Shown piece after piece: positions 21,334-34,400 of a stretch of DNA of 64,000 nucleotides. Under the pieces are notes generated by a model. That model ran no database searches. It was given only the letters and a program-made list of their open reading frames with translations, and was not told the origin of the DNA. This stretch comes from Heracleum sosnowskyi. Taxonomy: Eukaryota; Streptophyta; Magnoliopsida; Apiales; Apiaceae. The stretch spans positions 76,867,564 to 76,931,563 of the forward strand of contig CM061245.1 in NCBI GenBank assembly GCA_030848705.1, given 5' to 3'. How positions within the stretch are numbered: position 1 is the first letter of the stretch; each line of letters opens with the position of its first letter. The translations under genes were made by a program, and so were the position numbers.

Positions 21334-23552
21334 ACCTGATTGGGTCCGGCATACTTAAAGAACTGGCCTTTGTCAAGCAAAACAACATTTTTAGCTACAA
21401 CTACTTCAACCTCTTTCACAAAAGAGCGTTTCCATTTATAGCCAGCCTTAACACATTTCTGAGTAGGCTTAGGGATAAATGAATCCACTCTAGTCTTAGG
21501 AGGACTAGTAGTCTTAGCTTTAACATGCTTCTTATTATTAACATGTTGACGTGGAGCAGTCTTATCACTAGATACATGCTTACTATTAAAATAAGCATAC
21601 ATAACATTGAAAGCACAAGACATGCAATTAATCACACCACATGCTTTATGAGAAGAATTAACAGTAGACATGTTAGTTCTACAGTTGTTTTGATCCACTT
21701 TATGAATGTCTGACTTAGTCTTTTTAGTTGTAACAACTTTGACTGGAATATCAGATATACACTTGTTGGACTGTTCAACTTCAAAAGCAAGATCTTCTTC
21801 ACGTATCTCCTCTGCAATGATGATACAATATTCATTCAGAGTATCTGCTTGGGACTCTCTAAAGAAAGGTTTATCAATACCCTTAAGCACATCAGGAATA
21901 CCCCTTTCTTCAGGACTGACTCTATTAGGGGTATTTATGCTTAATTTACCAATAGACTCATTATAGTCATACCCTATTCCTACGGTCTGACTAATACTTT
22001 GTTTATTGATAATTTCTTTAGCAGTCTTACAAGAGTTGAAATAGGCATTAGCTTTGGTCTTAAGCTCACTAATCTGATCCTTGAGAATGGTTTCCAGTTG
22101 AATATAACATTTAACCCTATTCTCAAGAAATGCTATTTTCTCAGTAAGTTCATTCTGATTAATATGCACAAGTTTTAATTCTTTTATCTCCTTTTCAAGA
22201 GCTGTGTTCAAAAGAATTATTCTATCATTTTCAGTGCGTGCACAAGAAATAGTACCACTAAGATGATGAATCATTTCAGTGTCAGTGAACTTTACCTCTG
22301 ACATGTATGCAGATGAAGTGCTTGCCTCTTTAGCCACTAAAGTAAGGTTCCCAATCTCACCTGCTTCTTCATCACTGTCAGTGTCATCCCAACTCTTTCC
22401 TTCAGCAACATAAGCTTTCCCAATCTTGTTCTTCGTGCTAGAATCAAATGAGTTCCTTCTCACTTGCTTTGTCTTTTTACATTCTGTAGCAAAGTGACCC
22501 AACTCATTGCAATTATAGCACCTGATTGTGCTCCGTTCCATAGTTCCAGTTTTGTAGCCACCCCTTGTGCTACTTGAAGAGGAAGATCCACCTCTCTGAA
22601 ATCTGGGCCTGAACTTAAGATTGGGATTCCTTTTGAATCTGAACTTCCCAAACTTCCTGACTATCAAAGCCAAATCACCATCCTCCAGCTGATCAAGTTC
22701 CTCTAAAGAATAGAAGTCACCACCAGATTGATCAATGGATGTTAATCCATATTCAGCATCAATAACATTCATGTTAGAACTGGAAGGTTGAACAGCCTTC
22801 ACTTCCAGTTTCTGTGGGACTTCAGCAGCCAATGCAGTAGAAGTACTAACTATCTTCCCAGTTCCATATAACTCATCCTGTTGAATCTGCTCCAGCTCAT
22901 AGGTCTTCAGAACACCATACAGTCTTTCCAAAGCAATCTCTCCCAGATCTCTTGCTTCTCTAATGGCAGATATTCTGTGCTCCAAATGACGTGGAAGTGT
23001 AAGTAGGAACTTCTTGTTAATTTCCTTGATAGTGTAGCGCTTCCCATTGAGATTCAGATCATTGATTGATTTGTTGTATCTCTCAAAAACCTCAGAGATA
23101 CCTTCACCAGGGTTTGATCTGAAATGCTCATATTGAGAGATGAGAATTTCCAGCTTATTCTCTCTAACTTCCTCTTTCCCCTCATTGATTATCTCTATGG
23201 TTTCCCAAATGTGTTTGGCAGTATCACAGTTTAGGACATGATTATGCATGATAGGATCAAGACAATCAACAAGGATCAACTGTAGACAGGCATCCAAGGT
23301 AACATCCTCTTTTTCATCAGGAGTGTAGTCCTTGGGATCCTTAGGGTACATCCTAACAGCCCTAGTAACAACCTGATTCTTTATTAGTTCTCCCTCAATA
23401 ATCATAGGGACTTTGGGACCATTCTTCAGCACATCAATGTATTTAACATTAGCAACTTTAAGAAATAAGAGCATTTTCTTCTTCCACATAGGATAATGCT
23501 CTTTGCTGAACATGGGGATTTTGACTGTACCCACTTTCTGTGTAGTAGACAT
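21312..23552 (-). CDS. gag: Gag of element 2, intact 746 codons
   Basis: The N-terminal half is a copia gag domain (MFSKEHYPMWKKKML at the start; YEHFRSNPGEGISEVFERY near 140). A CCHC zinc knuckle, CYNCNELGHFATEC, follows at about residue 345. The C-terminal half has a coiled coil (about 430-510) and a Cys-containing region (CGVINCMSCAF) near 660 that looks like a decayed second knuckle when compared with element 1. It ends at a conserved WVPR motif, overlapping the start of the pol frame by 22 bases. It is uninterrupted although pol is broken, so this copy could still supply capsid protein. Confidence 0.9.
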   Translation of the reverse strand: MSTTQKVGTVKIPMFSKEHYPMWKKKMLLFLKVANVKYIDVLKNGPKVPMIIEGELIKNQVVTRAVRMYPKDPKDYTPDEKEDVTLDACLQLILVDCLDPIMHNHVLNCDTAKHIWETIEIINEGKEEVRENKLEILISQYEHFRSNPGEGISEVFERYNKSINDLNLNGKRYTIKEINKKFLLTLPRHLEHRISAIREARDLGEIALERLYGVLKTYELEQIQQDELYGTGKIVSTSTALAAEVPQKLEVKAVQPSSSNMNVIDAEYGLTSIDQSGGDFYSLEELDQLEDGDLALIVRKFGKFRFKRNPNLKFRPRFQRGGSSSSSSTRGGYKTGTMERSTIRCYNCNELGHFATECKKTKQVRRNSFDSSTKNKIGKAYVAEGKSWDDTDSDEEAGEIGNLTLVAKEASTSSAYMSEVKFTDTEMIHHLSGTISCARTENDRIILLNTALEKEIKELKLVHINQNELTEKIAFLENRVKCYIQLETILKDQISELKTKANAYFNSCKTAKEIINKQSISQTVGIGYDYNESIGKLSINTPNRVSPEERGIPDVLKGIDKPFFRESQADTLNEYCIIIAEEIREEDLAFEVEQSNKCISDIPVKVVTTKKTKSDIHKVDQNNCRTNMSTVNSSHKACGVINCMSCAFNVMYAYFNSKHVSSDKTAPRQHVNNKKHVKAKTTSPPKTRVDSFIPKPTQKCVKAGYKWKRSFVKEVEVVVAKNVVLLDKGQFFKYAGPNQVWVPRKD

Positions 23553-23657
23553 CTTTTGAGATTTTTAGGAATAATAAAAATTTCAGAGTTTAAGAAAAAA
23601 ATCTCAAAACAATTGGATCTTTGATTTGTATATCAATCGAAAGGCTCTGATGCCAAT
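23553..23657 (-). promoter_or_regulatory. Leader and primer binding site of element 2
   Basis: TGGCATCAGAGC (minus strand, complement of 23644-23655) begins two bases after the LTR. It differs from the usual initiator-Met tRNA primer site TGGTATCAGAGC by one base. The leader to the gag ATG is about 100 bp. Confidence 0.88.
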
Positions 23658-25057
23658 TGTTAGGTCCTGATATGTTTGTAGAAGGGGGGGGGGTTGAATA
23701 CAAACAGTACCGTTTAATCGAATTTGTATTGATAGTAGATTTAACAATTACAATAACAAATTATCTGCGGAATAAAATGAAACAAGATTCAAGTTAAATA
23801 AAACTCTATTGAACTTGAAGGGTGTTACAATTCTGTTTACAGATTACAGAGTTCTTGTTAAAACAAATCTAGAATAAATTCGACATGAATTTATCTATAT
23901 TTGTAATAAAAGGATCGAATACTAAAAAGTAGTTCGATTGAAATTCTAGGGATTATGATCCGCTAGATTGTCAAAGCAGTACAAGTAATTGAATTCTAGT
24001 TGATTGAATATAACTTTGCTGGCTAGAATTTATTACAGGAATTAAATTGAGCTTTGCAGTTGGTTTGCGTTAATGGCAGAAGAAAAGGATATGATGCTTT
24101 TAATTTGCTTCTGTCTTGAAAATGTAATGTTCTGTTGAATGATCACACTTGGTAGTATTTAACACAAGTCACAGAGCATGCCTTCCACGCGCCAAAACAT
24201 TTCCAAATGTAATACAATAGTTTCTACTAGCAGTACTACCAAAAACACTTGGTAGTACTATCGGTAGTACTAACCAAATGACTTGGTAGTACTATCGGTA
24301 GTACTATTGAGGATAGTACTACTAGTAGTAAACTGATAGTACTACAAGTAGAAAATAGAATTAGGAAAAATCTGTTTTAATAAATTCTACTTTTAATTGA
24401 TTTAACAAATGAATTAATTCATTTAGAATTAATTCACTGATTAAATAAATTAAATAAATGACTCAAATAATTTCATAAATAAATTAATTCTTGAGAATTA
24501 ATTTATACATTAAATTACTTAAGATCTAGATTGATTAATTTAATATATGAATTAATTCTGAAAGAATTAATTCATAGATTAAATTAATTATCTTATAGAA
24601 TAATATTAAAAGAGAATTAAACTAATTCTTAGAATCACTATAATTGATGACGAACTTCCACTGGCTGACGTTGACACTCCATGTACTGTCTGGTTCATGA
24701 GTGACTAACTTTAGTGATTGTTCTTCATCTTTAACTTTAAGCTTTGATTCTTTTTCTCCTTCTATTTAAACAAAAGACTGTAACCTGTACTTTTTCTCCG
24801 TCACACTTCTGAAATCTCTGTCACCTTTAAATAGTTCCACTTCCTTGAATACTTCACTGAGACCTGAACAATAAATTGAACTTCTTTCAATGTAGAATAA
24901 CTTCAAGTCTGTAGATGACTTTAATCTTCATTCTTTGACAGATATAATCTTATGAGATTCCTGTGACATTTGATTTTTATTATTTACTTATTACATCTTA
25001 ATTAAAGTTGAGTAGTATTCTCGGTGTTTACGAATAGGCCTATACATATGCCTTTCA
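23658..25057 (-). repeat. 5' LTR of element 2
   Basis: It is 1400 bp, nearly identical to 11769-13164, with the same TAGTACTA cluster (24215-24350), hairpin block and TATA-like site. The only length difference is a G run of 10 instead of 6 near 23683. Confidence 0.95.
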
Positions 25058-26625
25058 TTATTAATTAATCATTTATTATTTATTATATTCTTTTAATCAA
25101 TTTAAAAATGATTTATATTATTTAAAAAATTTCTTTGACCTTCAATAACTATGAAGAATATTTCTGACCTTTATAAAATTTATTTTTATTAAAGTAGGGA
25201 TTCCCAAATATTGTTTTGATTTAAATCTATCTTAAGAGATGATTTAAATATTCGCTGACCACTCAAATGGGACGGGAATACCCTTAAAGATTTCCAAACA
25301 GTTTGACTCCCTGGTCGTAATCTTTTTAAAAAGGATTCTCATCTGATTCTAATTCTGTTGACAGAGGTCAACTCACATGGTAACTTACTTCCTCTATTAT
25401 CCCGGAAGTAAAGAGACCAAGAAATGTTTTAAACAAGGGACAAGTATCCCATACTTGGGGAAACAGGATTAACTTCCGTTTCCCGTGACGTTGATTTTCA
25501 TGTGGGGATTGGAATTAACTCATGCTCGGCAATGAAATAGGTGTCAGTATGGTACGAGGTCGTACTCGGCAATGAAATAGGTTCCAGTATAGTACGAAGT
25601 CATGCTCGGCAATGAAATAGGTGCCACTATATTATGACTCCATGTTCGGCAATGAAATAAGTGACAATATAGCATGAAGGGCCCAAATGCGGCCAGGGTG
25701 ATAACCGAAATAGGAAGTCATCCTTCTACTAGTAGAGAAAGTGTTTATGCGGTACATCGACTGATCAGCGATTATCGTGGTGTTTTCCGGTAATAGCCCC
25801 CATCTTTCAATTGGAATTGTGTCTGCAACATTGTAACAAAAGCCTCGTAGCTCAGTTACCGATAATGTTGGCAGTATTTTGAGAAATATTCAAAACTGGT
25901 ATTTTCAGTAAGCTACTTGATTTATCTTGATTTAAAAGTTATACTTTGAACCTTTGTCTATGATGTGCTAGAAAAGGATTTATAAACTTTATATAAATGT
26001 TTAAAGTTATTTTTATCCGCTGTAGATTATATATTTTGGTGGGAAGTGTTTAGACTTCTGATATAGTATCTCGAACTATATGTTATTTTCAGAAATTGTG
26101 GAATCTTACTATTCCTCATACAGTATATTGAACTGTATGGTATTTTAACTCAAATGTTATACTTTAAAGGTTTTGGTTGTTATACCAACAAAGGTTATTG
26201 GATTTCAGACCTTATAGTTTTGAAACTATTTATTTTATTATGGGATATTTGCTGAGCATTCTTTCGCTCATTCTTGCTTTAATTTATATTAAACTTTCAG
26301 TGAAGAGAGAACATAGTCAGTTATTCCGTACTACAAGAAAAGGGAAGTGTAAGATTCAACCTTGAGGTAGTCCAATTCAGAATGGTTAATGCAGAAGTAA
26401 GTTGTATTGGGTTCAGCTGCTATTAGTGAGATCCTGGATAGTACATTTGGTTCTAATAACTAATGTTACTTGTGTGACTCGTTTTTGAAGCTATAACTGG
26501 TGTGTGTAAGAGATTGAGGTCTTTTGGTGTTGTATTATTGTATTTGTTGAGCTAGTACATGTATTATTGTTGGAATTGTGGGCGTGACAATCCGGATCTC
26601 CGACCCCGGATCTGGGGGTGTTACA
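25058..26625 (+). repeat. Gypsy LTR, copy A, right part
   Basis: It continues the LTR interrupted by element 2 and aligns with about 33887-35448. It ends GGTGTTACA at 26625, followed by a primer site. It starts with TTATT, the right target duplication of element 2. Confidence 0.9.
25521..25680 (+). repeat. 40-bp tandem repeat, 4 copies, in gypsy LTR copy A
   Basis: Four consecutive 40-bp units each contain a version of TCGGCAATGAAATAGGTG followed by an AGTATAGTACGA-like end. The same array is in LTR copy B at 34345-34504. Confidence 0.88.
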
Positions 26626-29600
26626 GAAATGGCATCAGAGCTTTAGGTTATAGTACTCAGAGACGAGAGTGTTAAGAGTGATGACTAAATAAGAGATTAA
26701 CGTAAGGACTCATATAGAGTTCGTTATTGGAGTACCGAATGTAGTACCATTGAGAAACTTAAGATTGGAATGTTTACTTGAGGTCTTATAGTAGGACCGA
26801 TAGAATATTTAGAGGTCATCAGGATGATGAGAAGGGAGTTAGAATTGTATGTGATTTATCGAGGATATTGATATAAGACTTAGTTGCTTGGATTAATTAA
26901 AGGCAATTATTGTTTTTGAGGTTTCAAATCCCCGCGAGCAATGACTCTTCCAGAGATAGTGTCTACTACACCATTGAGAATTTTGTGGCCCTCGAGGAAG
27001 ATTGCGTATATATCATGAGAACGTTATCGTAAGACGAGTGCGCTAGACGACGTCATGAGTATGCTTCGCACGATAGGCCATGATGATTCAACTCAGCGAT
27101 CAAGAACTTTGGGAATCGATGGTATGACTTTAACGAAGTTGCATATGGTTGCAACGAGAACTACGACGATCTCAGAACCTACCTGGAGGAAGGCCCTTGA
27201 GTCTGGAATTGGATTCTTTCGATACAACTCTTATTAGAGACTACGTATATATTAAACGAGTACGAGTAGACCTCCATCTTCGGTGGACATATCGATTCGA
27301 CCGTGGAAGACACCAATTTTGGATAACTATAGGGGAATGACAGATATGTTTACAGACCCCCAAATTATTAAATACCTTTGATATGATTTTGAGAGACCAT
27401 TTAGTTAGTATCTTATATTATGAAGGTGAGGAGAGGTGATCATCCTCGTTTTGGTGATGTTAAAACTTATAATGTCCATTGACTTTTTGGTATCTACTTG
27501 CTGGTGCACTACTCAATCTGAAACTGTTTATGCCTGTGTTACCTTGAATAGTTCATGTCAGGTAGCCCTTCTAGTTTCCTACTTCAAACTTGGGATGCAA
27601 CCAACAATTGCTATATTCATTTTATTTCTTTTCTTTTCTCCTCTCATTACCTTTGAGGTTTTAATACGCAGAGTTAAGTTACCATTACTCACCGGAGCGC
27701 TTTGTTCGTGCCCTAGGATGACCGGAAGAGGGAACCATTATTCATCTAAACTTCTAGGTCTATATTTTTATTCTCTATTCTTGCAATTATCTAAGGAATG
27801 TTCAATTAATGTTTCCTTAATTATTTGACGAATATTCTTTAACGATTATCTTGATATTCGATTTCTTCTTTCATACTTGGACTCCTTAGTCGAGTTCATA
27901 AATATCTAACTATTTGTTTAAACATAGAGGATCCATTATTTATTGATTCCTCATGAATTCTTTTCTTCTATTTAAGGTGAGATTTGTAAATCAGGCGTTG
28001 AAATCGTAGAAAGGATATCAATTTGATATTGATAGTCCGAATTCAATTCTATTGAAGAATTTGATAAAGTATATGTACGGAGACCCCTTTGGGTGGACCG
28101 TTTCACTGATGAGAAATATTTGATGGGAGGTTATCGATTGTTCCGATACCAAGAACTTTCTATTCAAAGCTTATATTCTATTCAAAGTTTATAATTACCT
28201 TATTCGTGCTAAACTTATTTACTCTTCTTTTCAATTCATTATCTGAGTAGTCAAAATTTTGTTTTCTTTATTTCTTTGGCTACGATGTTGAGATTTTGTA
28301 CTAATAGATTGAAACGGGGAACTTGTATATGCCATTATGAGTTACTAGTTAATTGTTCTAACTAGTTGAAATTTTAACGATATGATGAAAATCTAGCTAA
28401 TCATCCTAGCTAGATGTTGCATCCCAAACTAATCGAACTAGCAACTTTTGTTCAGCTAGTTGTTAATGTTTCTTAAAATGGACTAGTTATTGTTCCACTA
28501 AGTTCAACTTTCGGTCAAATTTATTTAAGTGAGTTCATAACGCATTTTATATGCAATTTATATTGATGATGAAATTCCTAAAGGATAAATTGATAGGGAC
28601 CTAACAAGGTTGCCCACTCGACGAGAATTCTTACGAAGTTTTTATAAAACATTTTGTTGCTTGAAATATTCTTGGTACCATGCAAGTATTTTCCTTAGTG
28701 TTTGGAAAGAGATAAAGTGTTAAGTTTTAGAACTAGAATAAAAGTAGATGAGTACGACAAAGTATAAATCGGGACTACGAAAATTTTCAAGGTCTGTTTG
28801 GTATGTTGGAAATTTAGAATGACGGAGTATTCGAAATGACTGATGGCGATATGTTGTTTAAGAAATGACTATGATAGAAGCTTAATGAGTGCGAAAGAAG
28901 GAATTATAGAGGAATATGAGTTTGAGGACTAATGAGGGAGCCGCATATATGGAAATCCTAGGGAACCCTAGAAATAGAAATAGAAATAGAAATAGTAAAC
29001 TATGAAATTATCTTGGTGAACCTTGTTTGCCAATAATGTGAAATTGAGGTTTTAAGGCAACATTATGCGTTGATTTATTTTTCTTTCAAAAAGGAAGGAT
29101 CCGATGAAAATTTGGAAATAAACTGATTGATCAAATACGATGTGTAAATTGATTAAGGAGATAATAAGGTAAAGTGTGGATTGCCCAGTAAGGGGGAGTT
29201 GTCCTTTAAGGACGGAAGTGGACTACGAAGTTTATTATGTTATTACAAACAAAGAGATTGTTGTGGCAAAAATGTGAAACTTATTGAGCACATGCAAATC
29301 GATACAAATAGGGAGATACCAAATATAATGGGCACCCCAATTTAAATGAATTCATGGACGTATTTTTACGATCTCCAGGAACTACCACCTGACCGAGGCA
29401 TAGAACTTGCCATTGATTTATTTCCAAGGATTACGTCAGTATTTAGGACCCATATCCATTGCCACCGTTGAGATGAAGGAATTAGCTAATCGAGTACAGG
29501 AAATAAGACTCATTGCGTCACGTTGGAGTACACCAGTTTTGTTTGCTAGGAAAAGAATGGCAGTATAAGACTGTACCTAGGTTACCAAGAGCTGAATGGA

Positions 29601-31466
29601 CTAACCATAAGGAATAGATACTTCTTGCCAAAGAAAAGGATGATTTGTTTGACCAATTAATGGAAACAATTTAATTTTCAAGGATAGGTTTGAGGATAGA
29701 GAATCACCCCCTTAAGACTTACCAAAGTGATGTGCCAAAGATGGCCTTTCGCATCGATATGACCATTATGAATTTTGAATCTTCGGATGATGTTGTTTCG
29801 ACGGACTAATACGTCAGCAGCCTTTATGGAGTTAAAGGATAAAGTTTCTAGACAAATTGATTATTGTATTCATAGAAGATATTTTGATCTATCCATGGAT
29901 TGAATGAATAGAGTTTAAAGGATTGAAGTAGAAGTTAGTAACGGCCCTGTTGTTAGAAATACCTGAAGATAGAGGGGACTTTGATGAATTATAGTTATGC
30001 GTCTAAGCAACTTAAGCAGCATGATATAAGATATCCTACACCTGACTTGGAGTTAGCCGCGATTATGTTTGCACTGAAAATTTGGAGACTTCAACTTTAT
30101 GGAGAAATGTGGATTTTTTTCCCACAATAGCCTTTAGTATATCTTTACATAGAAACGAGTGACGCGAGGTAGAGATTGTAGTTGGAACTGATCAAAGACT
30201 TTGAGTGTGAAATTGACTATCACTAAGGAAAGGCCAATATGGTGGTTGACACTTTAAATAGGCAAAAGAGATTGAGATGCAAATTCTTCGGGACAACTAC
30301 TAAGAGAAATTGAAAGGATGAAGTTTGAAGTTAAGATGTATAGAGAACTAAGAAGATATTATTGTAGGCCGGATATAAAGAAGAATATGATCGATTATTA
30401 AGTAAATTCTAGACATGTCCGAGATTGAAAGTAGAGACTTAGTGGACTATCACAACCGTAGAGATTCCAGGATGGAATGTAAGTTATTGTAATGGATTTT
30501 GTGGTAGGATTACCAAGGACCAAATAGAACCATGGCGTTGGTTGGGTTATAATTGATTGATTGCATAAGTCTACTCCGATTGTCCTCATCAACGAGAGAT
30601 CTTCAATGGAAAGGTTTATAAATATTGATATAGAAAAGATAGTGGTGCGACATGGAGTTTCAGTAGCAATGGCGTCAGATAGGGACCCAAGGTTTAATTC
30701 CAGATATTGAGAAGAGTTTTTAAGAATGTTTGACAACGAGATTGAACATGATCACTGCTTAGGATCCGCAGACCGACGGACCGACCGAAAGAACTACCAG
30801 ACAATCGAAGTTACGTTAAGCGCTGGTGCCCTGGATTTCAAAGGGTAGTTAGAGTGATCACTTATCGTTGATAGAAATTTCGCGTACCTATAATTATTGT
30901 ACGAGCGTGGGGATGCCCCCGTATGAAGCTAGTTACGAAGATAAGTATCCATCTCCCCTACGGTAGGAAGAAGCCAACAAACGAAAGTTATCGGGACCTG
31001 AGCTGGTTCAACGAACGAAGGAGACTATGCGTCATTCGAAAGCAATAGGTAGCGGCTGAAGACAGACAACACATGTATGCCGATCAAGCTGGGAGAGATA
31101 AAGAGTACGAGGTGGAAGACTTTGCGTTGCTGAAAGTATCTCTATGACTAGAATCAATGAAGTTCGCAAGTCCACGATGTATTTCGCGTGTCGATAATAC
31201 GAGAGTTCAGCACCGATGACCAGGAATGTGATAGAATATGAACGCATAGGAGTACAACCAGAATTATCTTATATAGAGCACCCAGTAGTGATTATAGACC
31301 GGAGTAAGTAAGTATTGAGGGACAAAGCTATAGAGCTAGTAAAAGTGTTATGATGGAACCAGAGGGTTGGAGAGTCAACCTGGAAACTGGAGAATGTTGT
31401 ATTGGGGAAGTACCGTTAGCTATTTTCTTAAGATTCCGGGACAGAATCCTTTTAAGGAGGGGAGAC
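26626..31466 (+). mobile_element. Gypsy internal region 1 (Tekay/Del-like), decayed pol
   Basis: It lies between two gypsy LTRs. A primer-site-like TGGCATCAGAGC at 26630-26641 follows the LTR, and a polypurine tract precedes the next LTR. No long frame survives. Fragments read in shifting frames are recognisable: LPPDRG and STPVLF (RT start, about 29380-29550), YQELNGLTIRNRYF (RT, about 29585), FIEDILIY where FIDDILIY is expected (RT active site, about 29870), and ASKQLKQH..LELAAIMFALKIW (RNase H, about 30000-30100). GMPPYEASYE (integrase) is near 30915 and RDRILLRRG near 31440. The gag/protease part (26650-29340) is too decayed to assign. Del/Tekay placement is an inference from the order and the 4-kb LTRs. 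Confidence 0.8.
31452..31466 (+). promoter_or_regulatory. Polypurine tract of the gypsy element
   Basis: TTAAGGAGGGGAGAC directly precedes the LTR start TGTAATAACCCC, as expected for the plus-strand primer. The second internal region is truncated before its own tract. Confidence 0.85.
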
Positions 31467-34400
31467 TGTAATAACCCCAAATTTTATGCTTATTTAAAAA
31501 AAAATCACTGATGAATAGTAATTTTTGTCATTTAGAAAATTTTCAGACCATCCTATGTATGAGTCGGGATAATGAACTTTCAAAGTCGTATTAGTGATCT
31601 AGTATGTAAATGAGTGAATGCAAAAGCTGTCTGAATCAGAAAAAGGGCATTTTCTGTTTTCTCCGAAATTTCACCTATGATTGATGGATTAATCATTATT
31701 TAAATATATTGGAGGATTTTATATTATCAATTCCATGGATGGGAGTTTAGTAAAGGAATTAAGATATCAAGAACGTTTACGGTAAACTACTTTGATAGAA
31801 CACTTAAAAAATCCCGCGAGCGTTCTACAAGATTAAAGCAGTAACAGAACAAGACGAAACAAATGAGAGTATATAAATCCCATTTATATTCCAAGATTCA
31901 CGCTCGAACCATTTTAATGAAGTATTCGATTGTTAGGACGAATAGTGAATAGTTACTATTCACTGCGAGAATCGCGTAGAGTGTTATTCGCTCTTTTTAG
32001 GAAATATTTTCGAATCGTTTCAAGAGAAACAAAAACAAGGATGAATAGTAACATTAATGAATAGTACTCCAAGGTGAATAGTAAAATTTTATAGTTTCCG
32101 ATTGATCTTATATTTCAGCGGAAGTTCAGGAATAATAAATGGTTACTAATCGCGTAGTTAGAAATTGCAAACGAAAACGAGAATCGAAAATCCGCTTGAA
32201 GGAGAAACCTTGGACTTATTATAACTTGGGAATTAAAGAAGAATATATGTATTAAAAGAAAAAGAATGGGTGGAAGAATTGTGTGGAAGAATCTTTGTAA
32301 CTTAGCAAACTTGAGGAACTAGTTTGCAGTGACTAACTTGCAAATTTGGTAAACTAAACACATCACCTTTTTAACCACTCATCTACCACACTTTTCTCAC
32401 AAAATTAGCAGCTCCCCACCCCCATTTTATTGAAGAAAAACCGAACCTAAGGAATAAGCAAGAAGGAGCTTGAAGCTTGAGCAATTCTCCACCAAACTTA
32501 GTGTTTAATAGCTTAAAACAAAGAAGAGCTCAAACCCATTCTTTTAAAGGTAACATCTCCAACACCCACCATCTCTAGCATGATCTTTTATTGAGTTTAA
32601 GAAGATGATGAATAGTGTTTTTTTGAGTTTTATGTTTATAATTGAAAGATGGAAGCATGAATGTATTGTTAAGGTCATGAGTAAGTGGATTATGTAGTTT
32701 GTTTAGTTGTTGGATGAGTTCTGGATGGATTTTAAATGTGATACCAACTGGTTTGGCTCGGTTTAAGATTGATAATGGATGTTAAGTGTTGTAATTGATG
32801 TGTATGATGATTGGTGGTGAATTGGAATGAGATTTGAATCTCGGAAATGTTAAGTTTTAAGCCGACGTAATGCCCGATTTTCGGTAACGCTAAAAACTGC
32901 CTAGAATCCGAAAACCTAACTGCCTCTTTTGGTTCAGTGATGAACATTAGTGTGTAGAGCTTTGTTTCTAGTTTACGTGAGCGCAAGAATCATGTCATTA
33001 CGATTTACGATTTAGGAGAAACATGAGTTTATTGTAAGGCGTTCGTAAAACCAAACCACACCACTTAATCAACTTTGAGGCTATGATCGAACCACTTAGA
33101 GGTCATAATAAAATGTGAAACTTTGTGATAACATGATAGGTATGTTTAGGAAGACTCTCGAAAAGATTTCGTGCTAAAAAGATTAAATCTCAATTTTATA
33201 AAAATGCGTGAGCGAGCATGCTCGAGTAAAAGTTCTTAAGGAGTTAACTTGAAAATGGACTTTGTACTTGAGTTAGTATATACTTAGTATGGTGAAAGCG
33301 TTTAAGTTATTAATCTTGAACCTTGTGTTGATTCTAGATTACTAGACCAACCTGAGACTTACTGCTACTTCGGGATTTCCAGGCAAGTTTACTAAACCTT
33401 ACTCTATTGTTCAGAGTATGTATATTTTCAAATGTTCAATACTTGTGTATTCCAAATTATATATCAACTCTTTTGTTGCGAGTATTGTGGCAAGTTTTCA
33501 AATACTAGATTCCACTTATCAAAATATTTGATTCCTGATGATGCAAGTTTTCAAAACTTATATCTTACTGTTGTTGTTATGATAAGTGCTTTCTGATGTA
33601 TATTGCAAGTAATATAATATTGTTGTGGTACTTAAATATTTTGAATTGTGATTGGTTTATAAGTTATATGTTATGATAGTTATAAGCCGGGTTTTTGTAA
33701 AGGCTCTTAGAGTAGAGTAGGTGTATCGTATTTTGAAACTTAGACCGGGAGTCGGTATATTTTCTTTAAACCGTTAAGGTTTATTTTCTGATAAGTATAT
33801 TGAATAGATATATTCAATTATTTTACTATTCAAGGAATATTATTTTAATATTCACCTAGAGATTATTAAATATTTATTGAGCGAATGATTATTAATTAAT
33901 CATTTATTATATTCTTTTAATCAATTTAAAAATGATTTATATTATTTAAAAAATTTCTTTGACCTTCAATAACTATGAAGAATATTTCTGACTTTTATAA
34001 AATTTATTTTTATTAAAGTAGGGATTCCCAAATATTGTTTTGATTTAAATCTATCTTAAGAGATGATTTAAATATTCGCTGACCACTCAAATGGGACGGG
34101 AATACCCTTAAAGATTTCCAAACAGTTTGACTCCCTGGTCGTAATCTTTTTAAAAAGGATTCTCGTCTGATTCTAATTCTGTTGACAGAGGCCAACTCAC
34201 ATGGTAACTTACTTCCTCTATTATCCCGGAAGTAAAGAGACCAAGAAATGTTTTAAACAAGGGACAAGTATCCCATACTTGGGGAAACAGGATTAACTTC
34301 CGTTTCCCGTGACGTTGATTTTCATGTGGGGATTGGAATTAACTCATGCTCGACAATGAAATAGGTGTCAGTATGGTACGAGGTCGTACTCGTCAATGAA

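Larger units (their letters stand above)
11769..25057 (-). mobile_element. Complete Sirevirus-like Ty1/copia retrotransposon, element 2 (13.3 kb)
   Basis: Two LTRs (11769-13164 and 23658-25057) flank PBS, gag, pol, spacer, env-like frame and polypurine tract, all on the minus strand. TTATT is duplicated at 11764-11768 and 25058-25062. Removing the element and one TTATT recreates the empty site seen in the paralogous LTR near 33885-33895, which proves the boundaries. The LTRs differ in length only by a G run (6 versus 10) and by roughly 20 substitutions counted by eye, about 1.4%, so insertion was recent. Despite this, pol has two nonsense codons and two frameshifts, and the env-like frame has three nonsense codons. 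The copy is therefore non-autonomous and may have been mobilised in trans. Confidence 0.95.

Noticed and set aside
25521..25680. CRISPR-like direct repeats
   Set aside because: The units are contiguous with no unique spacers and lie in a plant retrotransposon LTR.
25840..25870. tRNA-like sequence (CGTAGCTCAGTTACC)
   Set aside because: It resembles an A box by chance; no B box or cloverleaf follows, and it lies in the gypsy LTR.
26177..26365. 62-codon frame with a hydrophobic segment, repeated at 35000
   Set aside because: It lies in the gypsy LTR and is conserved only because the LTR is duplicated.
27436..27828. 130-codon frame with hydrophobic stretches in gypsy internal region 1
   Set aside because: The homologous frame in internal region 2 is shorter because of a stop, no family is recognisable, and the surrounding DNA is decayed retroelement.
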